DNA of 52,014 bases from Actinomycetota bacterium (lineage in GTDB: Bacteria; Actinomycetota; Thermoleophilia; Gaiellales; Gaiellaceae), in assembly GCA_020029615.1 (NCBI GenBank), contig JAIBJO010000020.1, positions 1 through 52,014 of the forward strand, read 5' to 3'. The notes under the pieces are model-generated. The model ran no database searches and had not been told where the DNA came from. It saw only the letters and a list, made by a program, of their open reading frames with translations. A program made the translations under genes and the position numbers. Every line of letters begins with the position of its first letter. The first letter of the stretch is position 1. Positions 1 to 6,740 of the stretch are shown one piece after another.

Positions 1-20
1 ACGGCGCATCGCCGCCGTCT

Positions 21-57
21 CGGTCGGCATCCAGGCTTCAAGCCTGAACGCCGACCG
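21..57. repeat. Long two-part hairpin beyond the end of the first gene
   Basis: An outer 8-bp arm (CGGTCGGC at 21-28, GCCGACCG at 50-57) and an inner 7-bp arm (CAGGCTT at 32-38, AAGCCTG at 40-46) are both perfect, separated by a 3x3 internal loop. The hairpin lies about 60 bp past the stop of the minus-strand glycosyltransferase. It could end transcription, but no T tract follows on either strand. Confidence 0.5.
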
Positions 58-106
58 ATCCGCCACCGCTGCTTGGTGCATGCCCTCCCCGCACGCACCC
101 CAAACC

Positions 107-122
107 CACATCAAGCCTCTAG
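107..122. repeat. Copy of a mobile-element terminus next to CTAG
   Basis: The 16 bases CACATCAAGCCTCTAG are identical to the right end plus target site of the element at 40077-40878. CTAG (119-122) supplies the TAG stop of the minus-strand glycosyltransferase, just as CTAG supplies the stop of the YbdK-like gene at 40074-40076. Positions 1-118 may therefore be the end of another copy; the rest of that copy would lie outside the window. Confidence 0.45.
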
Positions 123-2221
123 GGCTGAAGTGTTATTTCGGCGACGTGCACCTGACCGTCCGGGAGTACCCGGACGTCGTGAACGGTGACCTCGGCGTTC
201 GCAACTGTCAGCTGACGTCCGAAGGGAATCGAGAGATTCGGGTCGACGGTCACCTCCGGTAGTTCGCGCCGAAAGACGAGCGGGGCGCGCCGGCTCGGTT
301 CTGTGACCGTCACCGTCACGATCCCCTGTATCGACGGGAGGTCGATCTTGACGGCGCTCGTCGGGCGGGGGATGCCGAAGGAGATCCGGAGGACGAATGG
401 GTTCGCTTCGAGCGTTCGTATGAGCGTCACGGCGTCGCCGTCGAAAACATCGACGATCCGGCCGTGGCTGAGCTGCGGATACGTCACCAGAGCGGACTGG
501 CCGCCGACGAGAACGGTTTCCTGGCGCGGGCGGCTTCGGGCCACCTTCTCGCGAGCGAAGATTGCGTCTGCTTCTCGCGAGTAGCGGAGTCGTAGGACGT
601 AGAAGCCGGGACGCCCGTCCGGATAAGGGACGATCTCGAGGACCTTTATGTCGGTGAAGCGCGAGTCGCCCCGGATGACGTCGTACTCCTCGGGCGTGAC
701 GACGAAGACGAGGCCGTCCGGGATGGGCAGCCTCCTGAAACGCCAGTCCTCGATCGAGCCATCCGTAACACGGTCGTCGTCATCCGTGACCAACCTGACG
801 ATCCAGTCGGTGTTGTTCGCCCACGTTGGCGACACGACTACGCGGCCATCGGGCACCGAGTGCAGGTAACGGCCTACGGCGGCGCCCACCTGGCGGGAGC
901 CGAACTGCATCCCGTACAGACCGTAGTTCCCATGCCAGATCGGTCCGTTCGCGAGGGCGTCGTGCAGCATGAAAATCTGCCCCGCCGCAAGCACAGCGAA
1001 CAGCGGAATTGCCACATAGCGCCAAGGAACACGGCGGAGCGGCTTGAGCGCCAGATCGACGCCCAACGTGACGAGAAGCGCGGCGGGCACGACGAGCACG
1101 AGGTCGCGCGTGATGTGGGTCTTGGCGAGCGCACCACCGAGCGGAGCGCAGATGAGCGCGATCAGCACGGCTCTGTGGGCCGATGAGCGAATCTTTGCGA
1201 GGCAAACCCAGAGCCCGGCAATGAGGAACGGGAGTGTCGGCAACAGTAGGTTGCCGTAGTTCTTCATCCGGTGGCGAAGCAAGTCGTGCCCCTGGTTCGG
1301 CTCGTACCAGTAGCTCGGGCTCAGGCCGCGCGCGTACTCGTCAACGAACCGACCGAGCTTCTCGCTCGTCCGTAGCTCGCTGTCGACCAGGTACGAGTCC
1401 AGCACGTGAAGGTGCCTAGATGCGTCGAAGCCGTGTTCGTGCAGGAATCGGACGTACGGCAGGGACAGGACAGCTGCAAGAGCCAGCCCGCGGAGGAGTG
1501 TCCCCGAGTGCCGGCGATGGAAGCGAGCGTCCGAAAGCAGGAGCAACGCTGCGGTGGACACCACCACGACCTGCATCGGCGAATACGAGTAGAACGCGAG
1601 CGCGGCGACCAGGACCGCTGCGAACAACCACAGCGGCTGCGTTCCCGATCGGCGGTACCGAAGGTAGCAGTAGAGAAACCACGCGTAGAACGAGACGGCG
1701 AGCACGGTCTCGAGGGCTGTCCTCGAGTGCAGGAACCAGGCCGGTGTGATCGAGAGCAGAAGGGCACCGAGCCACCACGGCCGCACACGGAGCTCGTCAC
1801 GCAGGATGAGCGCGACCGCTGCTACGGCGGTAAAGGCGATCAAGACAGACGTCGCACGCGTCACGAAGATCGAGAATCCGAACAGCGCGTGCGGGACGAC
1901 CTGCGCGTACACGCTGACGCTGAGATTGAAAACCCCGCCGTTCTCGAAGTACGTCGGTATGAGCTCTCCGTACGGGCCTCTGAATCCGTGCGCCATCAGG
2001 TCCGCCGCTGTGACGGACTGAATCGCCTCGTCGCCGAAGAACGTGATCGGGAAGCGCTCGAGGCCCCAGAGTCGCGTCGCCAGGAAGAGGGCGAGAGCGA
2101 GCACGAAGAGAAGCGCGTCGAGGCTGGGACGTCGAGCGGGAAAGGCGCTCGGCGTCGAACCCGCGCTAACGCCGGCTTGCTGCGACCGGGAGGCGTCAGT
2201 CAGCAAGCTCCGCTCAGTCAC
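119..2221 (-). CDS. GT39/ArnT-like membrane glycosyltransferase (GT-C fold)
   Basis: About 700 residues. The N-terminal half is a run of hydrophobic segments and the C-terminal third is a soluble extracytoplasmic domain. A first membrane helix (about residues 34-53) is followed by FFGDEAIQS, with D64-E65 in the first outer loop, the usual place of the catalytic acid in GT-C enzymes that transfer sugars from polyprenyl-phosphate donors. I chose GTG at 2221 because it lies 5 nt past the stop of the upstream methyltransferase; an open frame further upstream is only the antisense frame of that gene. The stop codon lies in a CTAG that abuts a mobile-element-like terminus. The acceptor is unknown; surface polysaccharide or lipid is likely from context. 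Confidence 0.8.
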   Translation of the reverse strand: MTERSLLTDASRSQQAGVSAGSTPSAFPARRPSLDALLFVLALALFLATRLWGLERFPITFFGDEAIQSVTAADLMAHGFRGPYGELIPTYFENGGVFNLSVSVYAQVVPHALFGFSIFVTRATSVLIAFTAVAAVALILRDELRVRPWWLGALLLSITPAWFLHSRTALETVLAVSFYAWFLYCYLRYRRSGTQPLWLFAAVLVAALAFYSYSPMQVVVVSTAALLLLSDARFHRRHSGTLLRGLALAAVLSLPYVRFLHEHGFDASRHLHVLDSYLVDSELRTSEKLGRFVDEYARGLSPSYWYEPNQGHDLLRHRMKNYGNLLLPTLPFLIAGLWVCLAKIRSSAHRAVLIALICAPLGGALAKTHITRDLVLVVPAALLVTLGVDLALKPLRRVPWRYVAIPLFAVLAAGQIFMLHDALANGPIWHGNYGLYGMQFGSRQVGAAVGRYLHSVPDGRVVVSPTWANNTDWIVRLVTDDDDRVTDGSIEDWRFRRLPIPDGLVFVVTPEEYDVIRGDSRFTDIKVLEIVPYPDGRPGFYVLRLRYSREADAIFAREKVARSRPRQETVLVGGQSALVTYPQLSHGRIVDVFDGDAVTLIRTLEANPFVLRISFGIPRPTSAVKIDLPSIQGIVTVTVTEPSRRAPLVFRRELPEVTVDPNLSIPFGRQLTVANAEVTVHDVRVLPDGQVHVAEITLQP

Positions 2222-2226
2222 ACGGG

Positions 2227-3024
2227 TTACTTGCTCGCTTCGATGACGTAGCGGTATGCGAACCACCGCACGATCGGCCAGTTGCCCAAGGCGTCGTGCC
2301 ACGTACACGCGATGTGAGCCCAGCCGAACAGCGGTCGCGGCAGCAGCCCGAGCCCCGTGATCCGCACATTGCGGAATCCATGCCGTTCGAACACGCGGCG
2401 GAGGTGGAGGAGGTTGCAAGTGACGATTCGTCGCTCGACACGAAGCTCGTGAAAGAGCGCCAGGTAGACGTACCAGGACGGATTGAACGCTCCGGGCTCG
2501 GAGAACGCGACCTTCCCACCGGCTCGGAGCAGGCCATGGATTCGCGGTAGCTGCACCTCGAGATCGACGTGGTGCAACACATCCGAGCCGACGATCGCGG
2601 AGAAGCTGCCACGACCCGGAAGCGTGGAGGACGTGTCCACGGCGTGCAGTCCCAGGCCGCGTGCTGTTTCTTCGAGCGCGGCAAGCGACCGTTCGCTCGC
2701 GTCTACTGCGAGGACGGCGTATCCGGCTCTGGCCAAGGGAATCGACAGGCGGCCCGTCCCCGCTCCAAAGTCGATGATTACGCCGTCGGCAGGTACGTCC
2801 TTCAGTCGATCGAGCACCGCCTGGCTTTCGACCGCCGTATGCCTCGGCGGTGTCACGACAGCAGCCCGCGGATACTGGTTCTTCGCCATGTCGAAGTACC
2901 GCGCCTGATAGGCCAGCTCGTCTTGTCGTCGCGTCTCGAGGTCGGCCGCTTCCACTCGCGGTCTGATGCTCGTCCACGCGCCGGCCCAGGGCAAGGCCAA
3001 TGAGCAGACTCGCCCGTCCGGCAT
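2227..3024 (-). CDS. Class I SAM-dependent methyltransferase
   Basis: 265 residues. Motif I is DFGAGTGRL (about 85-93), followed by an acidic strand end (VLAVDAS) and the post-I segment IVGSDVLHHVD, the standard Rossmann methyltransferase pattern. The C-terminal part (AFNPSWYVYLALFHEL and beyond) resembles methyltransferases of glycan and lipid clusters. ATG at 3024 lies 4 nt after the FkbM stop; a later GTG (about residue 24) is also possible. It is the middle gene of a minus-strand set running FkbM, methyltransferase, GT39. The substrate is unknown; methylation of a sugar or polyprenyl intermediate is inferred from the neighbours. Confidence 0.85.
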   Translation of the reverse strand: MPDGRVCSLALPWAGAWTSIRPRVEAADLETRRQDELAYQARYFDMAKNQYPRAAVVTPPRHTAVESQAVLDRLKDVPADGVIIDFGAGTGRLSIPLARAGYAVLAVDASERSLAALEETARGLGLHAVDTSSTLPGRGSFSAIVGSDVLHHVDLEVQLPRIHGLLRAGGKVAFSEPGAFNPSWYVYLALFHELRVERRIVTCNLLHLRRVFERHGFRNVRITGLGLLPRPLFGWAHIACTWHDALGNWPIVRWFAYRYVIEASK

Positions 3025-3028
3025 TACC

Positions 3029-3898
3029 TCATCCCAACGCTCGCCGCGGCGGTTCCGACATCGTCTTCAGAGCCGGATGTCCGCGAGGGGCGGCGAGGAC
3101 ATGCGTCCTCCCGCCCCGGCCCAGCCGCGCCGACGAGCTACCGACGCTCGATGTCAGGTACCCAGCCGTCTCCAGTGCAGCCGCGAAATCTCGATTCCTG
3201 CCATGCATCTCGCAGACCAGGACGGGCCTACACAGCCGCAGCGTCTCGAGCATGCCGTGCACGATCTCGACCTCGTGACCTTCGGCGTCGATCTTCACCA
3301 CATCGGGCTCGAGTTCCCGTCGTAGTGCGAGAAAATCGTCGATCGAAGTCGTGTCGACACGCGCGAGCCCCTCATCTGTCCTCGTCTCGTCGGCTGGCAG
3401 AAGGGCTGCTGTCGCTGAATGGCGCGCATCCAGAACTCGACTCCCGCTCGCATCCGAGACCGCTTTGGCTACGACGTCCACGTTCGAGAACGCGTTGAGC
3501 TCGATGTTCCGGCGGAGTCTCTCGAGGTTCCCGGCGTGCGGTTCGAATGCGACCACCGTCCCTGCAGGCCCAACGAGGCGAGCCCCGAGAAGCGTGAAGA
3601 AGCCCACGTTCGCGCCGATGTCGAAGAAGACCGACGCTGGCCCGACAAGCCGTTCAAGGATGTCCTGCACCGCCGATTCGGTCTTTCCTGACGCCCAGAC
3701 CGCTGACGTGTCGTCGAAGACGAGCACGAGCCCCTCGGCAGGCCCATGGGCGATTGGAATCGCGCGGCCGTGCAGAGGACGAGAGACTGCGCCGAGCAGT
3801 CGGCGGAGAAGAGGAGCGACCACCGGCACCCTCCGCGACCTGTCGATCACAGACCCGGGAACGAGGTCGAGCACGAGCTTGACAAGGCGCGCGAGCAC
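3029..3898 (-). CDS. FkbM family methyltransferase
   Basis: 289 residues from GTG at 3898. The SAM-binding motif DIGANVG is at about 93-99, followed by VVAFEPHAGN, and the characteristic FkbM segment VVKIDAEGHEVEIVHG lies near residue 205. FkbM enzymes O-methylate sugars and polyketides, often in surface-glycan clusters. The open frame extends much further upstream but would run antisense through the epimerase gene, so the start was placed in the short divergent gap. The N-terminal 50 residues are a basic, partly hydrophobic extension of unknown role. It heads the minus-strand set that continues into the class I methyltransferase. Confidence 0.85.
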   Translation of the reverse strand: MLARLVKLVLDLVPGSVIDRSRRVPVVAPLLRRLLGAVSRPLHGRAIPIAHGPAEGLVLVFDDTSAVWASGKTESAVQDILERLVGPASVFFDIGANVGFFTLLGARLVGPAGTVVAFEPHAGNLERLRRNIELNAFSNVDVVAKAVSDASGSRVLDARHSATAALLPADETRTDEGLARVDTTSIDDFLALRRELEPDVVKIDAEGHEVEIVHGMLETLRLCRPVLVCEMHGRNRDFAAALETAGYLTSSVGSSSARLGRGGRTHVLAAPRGHPALKTMSEPPRRALG

Positions 3899-3931
3899 TC
3901 CCGCAGGCGATCGTATAGTGTGCCGCGCTCG

Positions 3932-5047
3932 GTGCCGAACCGGGGCGAAGAGGGCCGCGCGCACGACGATCGGCGCTGTCTCGTAACCGGAGGCGCCGGC
4001 TTCCTCGGAAGCAATCTTGCCAACGATCTCCTCGCCGACGGACTTCATGTCACCGTCTTCGACAGCCTTTCGCGCCCTGGGTCCCAGCTGAACCTCGACT
4101 GGCTGCGCGGCCAATACGGCGACGCGCTGTCCTTCACGAAGGGCGACGTTCGCGACAGCAAAGTTGTTGAGCGCGCCGTGGCAGGGGTGGACGTCGTCTA
4201 CCATCTCGCCGGCCAGACAGCGGTCACGTCGTCGGTTGACGACCCGCGCGCCGACTTCGAGCACAATGCTCTCGGCACGCTCAACGTTCTCGAGGCGGCA
4301 CGGCGCTCAGATGCGAGCCCAATCGTCGTGTACGCATCGACGAACAAGGTGTACGGAGCCTTGCCCGGCGTTCGGGTCGTCGAGGAGGAGACGCGATACT
4401 CGCTCCCGGACAACGAGGACGGAATCGGCGAGCGCCAGCGGCTCGATTTCCATTCGCCGTACGGCTGTTCGAAGGGCGCCGCCGACCAGTACGTCCGCGA
4501 CTACCACCGCGTGTACGGCGTGCGAACTGTCGTGATGCGACAGAGCTGTCTCTACGGACCCCGTCAGATGGGTGTCGAGGACCAAGGATGGGTCGCGTGG
4601 TTCCTCATCGCAGCCCTGCTCGACCTGCCGATAACGATCTACGGGGACGGCAAGCAGGTTCGCGATCTTCTGTTTGTCGACGACGCCGTTGCCGCTCTTC
4701 GATCGGCGGTCGCCCGCATCGAGGTGTCGGCGGGCGAGGTCTACAACATCGGCGGCGGCCACGGGCAAACCGTCTCAGTTTGGCGTGAGTTCGAGCCGGC
4801 GCTCACCGCTGCCATGGGGAGACCCGTCCAGCGAGCACGGTTCGCCGCCGCGCGCGTCGGCGACCAGCGGGCGTTCTACTGCGACACGAGAAAGGCTGCT
4901 CGCGACCTCGGCTGGGAACCGACGGTCGCCGTGGATGACGGACTTCGCCGTCTTGCCGAATGGATCCGAGCTGCTGAGCCGGCGCTGCGAGACGTTCTCG
5001 CCGCCCGTATTCGGTCGGGATCGGCCGATAGGAGAGACGGCACATGA
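3932..5047 (+). CDS. NAD-dependent sugar epimerase, CDP-paratose 2-epimerase-like
   Basis: 371 residues of the extended short-chain dehydrogenase family. The nucleotide-binding motif is TGGAGFLGSN (about 19-28) and the catalytic YxxxK is Y177-K181 in SPYGCSKGAADQYV. The segments STNKVYG, RQSCLYGPRQ and VEDQGWVAWF resemble CDP-paratose 2-epimerases (TyvE/RfbE type), which interconvert CDP-3,6-dideoxyhexoses. I see no CDP-dideoxysugar pathway genes nearby, so the exact substrate is uncertain. The start is GTG 3932 or 3920; a TATAGT at 3914-3919 could be a -10 element and would favour the later start. The 3' end overlaps the next glycosyltransferase by 4 nt (ATGA). Confidence 0.85.
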   Translation: MPNRGEEGRAHDDRRCLVTGGAGFLGSNLANDLLADGLHVTVFDSLSRPGSQLNLDWLRGQYGDALSFTKGDVRDSKVVERAVAGVDVVYHLAGQTAVTSSVDDPRADFEHNALGTLNVLEAARRSDASPIVVYASTNKVYGALPGVRVVEEETRYSLPDNEDGIGERQRLDFHSPYGCSKGAADQYVRDYHRVYGVRTVVMRQSCLYGPRQMGVEDQGWVAWFLIAALLDLPITIYGDGKQVRDLLFVDDAVAALRSAVARIEVSAGEVYNIGGGHGQTVSVWREFEPALTAAMGRPVQRARFAAARVGDQRAFYCDTRKAARDLGWEPTVAVDDGLRRLAEWIRAAEPALRDVLAARIRSGSADRRDGT

Positions 5048-5933
5048 GGATCCTGATCTCACTCACGTACTACCGGCCGCATGTGAGCGGCCTGACCATC
5101 TACGTCGAGCGGCTCGCGCGAGGGTTGGTCGGCCGTGGGCACGAGGTTACGCTGCTCACCTCGTGCCATGATCCCGAGCTCCCGCGCGAGGAAGCGCTCG
5201 GTGGCGTCGACGTCATCCGTATCCCCGTTGCGCTCTCAGTCGCGAAAGGTGCCCTGATGCCCGCGTACCCCACCGCCGCACTGCGGTTGGCTCGTCGGCA
5301 CGACGCGGTCAGTGTCCATGCACCCCAATTCGAGGCGCCGGTACTCGCGCTCGCCGCCCGAGCGCTTCGAAAGCCCTGCGTTCTGACGTACCACTGCGAC
5401 GTCCGGCTTCCCGCCGGCGCTATCAATCGTGTCGCTGAGGGGGCGGTCGCCGCGGCCAACTCCCTGACGGCGGCGTTGGCGAGCCGTGTCGTTGCGTACA
5501 CGCGCGACTACGCGAACCACACGCCGCTGCTCCGCCGGCATCGGAGGAAGCTGGCTGTCATCCCCCCGCCCGTCGAGATGGCCGCTCCCGTCCCTGCGGT
5601 GAGATGCCGACTTTCTACGGAGCGGTCGATTGCCTCGTGGTTCCAAGTCTCAACTCCACCGAGTCATTCGGTCTCGTGCAGGGGGAAGCGATGCTCTGCG
5701 GGACTCCCGTCGTCGTCAGCGACCTGCCCGGGGTCCGGGAACCCGTGCGCTGGACGGGTATGGGCGAGATCGTTCCCGTCGGGGACCCGACAGCGCTGGC
5801 CGACGCTATCCGCCGCGTGCTGGTGGATCCCACCCGTTACCGTAGGTCCCGCGAGGAGGTCGCACGATACTTTGCCGTCGACGCCTGTCTCGACCGCTAC
5901 GAGGCGCTGTTTGCGGACGAGCTTCGACGATGA
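5044..5933 (+). pseudogene. GT4 glycosyltransferase broken by an internal deletion and frameshift
   Basis: The N-terminal GT-B half runs from ATG 5044 (RILISLTYYRPHVSGLT; later VIPPPVEMA) in one frame to about 5600. From about 5604 the C-terminal half continues in another frame (MPTFYGAVDCLVVPSLN, STESFGLVQGEAMLCG, GTPVVVSDLPGVREP), which carries the conserved donor-sugar-phosphate-binding region of GT4. The two parts give about 295 residues against about 390 for the family: roughly 100 residues of the linker and start of the second Rossmann domain are missing, and the frame changes at the junction. Either a real deletion or an assembly collapse. It is coupled to the epimerase by an ATGA overlap. 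Confidence 0.8.
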
Positions 5934-5967
5934 GCAATTGTGGAGACGGCTTTCACGGCCGCTGACC

Positions 5968-6726
5968 TCAACCTCGGACGGGCCGCCGCGCGAGCCATGC
6001 GATGCGCAGGAGGTCGATCCCCATTTGCGCCGAGGACGTGAAGAGCTTGACGCGCGTGTCGGGGTGGTTCGTCCAGCGCACGGGGACCTCGACCACTCGA
6101 AGGCCGCGCTGACGCGCGAGGACGCAGATCTCGGCGTCGTAGGCAAAGCCGCGGACCCGCTGCTGGTCGAAGAGCGTCCGCGCGGTCTCGAGGCGGAACA
6201 GCTTGAAGCCGCACTGGGTGTCGCGATGTGGGAGACCCGTGAGGATGCGCAATGCGAGGTTGAACGCCTTCCCCATGGCCTCCCGGTAGGCGGGCTGGCG
6301 GACGAGCACACGTGACGACTCGAGCGCGCGCGAGCCGATGGCCACGTCGGCGCCTTCGGCGTGTGCGGCGGCAAGTGTCGCCAGGTCGTCGAGGGGAGTA
6401 GAGAGATCGACATCCGTGACGAGCGCGAAATCCGCCTGTGCGCGGTGCATCCCCTCCCGCACCGCTGCCCCCTTCCCCTCGTTGCGGGCCAAGCGGACGA
6501 TCCGCAGCCGCCCGCCGAGGTCGTACTCGGCGAGCAGTCGGCCTGTCGCGTCCGTCGAGCCGTCGTCGACGACGATGACCTCCTCGAGCCGAAAGCGGGC
6601 GGCGTCCGCGACGCGGTCGGCATCCCGCTCCAACGCGTCGAACAACGCACCCAGCCGACGCTCCTCGTTGAAGGCGGGAACGACGATCGCCAGGGTGCGT
6701 GGCACGTCACCCCGGCCGCCCGTCAT
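5968..6726 (-). CDS. GT2 dolichyl-phosphate-glucosyltransferase-like (Alg5/DPM-like)
   Basis: 252 residues. The GT-A fold begins with LAIVVPAFNEERRL, then VIVVDDGSTDAT, then the metal-binding TDVDLSTP. RDTQCGFKLFR and VEVPVRWTNHPDTRV are typical of polyprenyl-phosphate glucosyl or mannosyl synthases, which load a sugar from a nucleotide donor onto polyprenyl phosphate at the inner face of the membrane. No C-terminal membrane helices are evident. It is divergent from the DUF2298 gene at 6741 with only 14 bp between starts, so promoters must overlap or lie inside the genes. It probably supplies the lipid-linked sugar used by the neighbouring GT-C enzymes. Confidence 0.85.
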   Translation of the reverse strand: MTGGRGDVPRTLAIVVPAFNEERRLGALFDALERDADRVADAARFRLEEVIVVDDGSTDATGRLLAEYDLGGRLRIVRLARNEGKGAAVREGMHRAQADFALVTDVDLSTPLDDLATLAAAHAEGADVAIGSRALESSRVLVRQPAYREAMGKAFNLALRILTGLPHRDTQCGFKLFRLETARTLFDQQRVRGFAYDAEICVLARQRGLRVVEVPVRWTNHPDTRVKLFTSSAQMGIDLLRIAWLARRPVRG

Positions 6727-6740
6727 CGCGGCGACAATAG

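Noticed and set aside
119-2977. Single 952-residue frame covering the GT39 gene and the region upstream
   Set aside because: The first 250 residues are arginine-rich nonsense antisense to nothing but in the wrong frame of the methyltransferase; the methyltransferase frame is the real gene there.
3879-3919. TTGACA (3879-3884) and TATAGT (3914-3919) as a sigma-70 promoter for the epimerase
   Set aside because: The spacer would be 29 bp, too long for a standard promoter.
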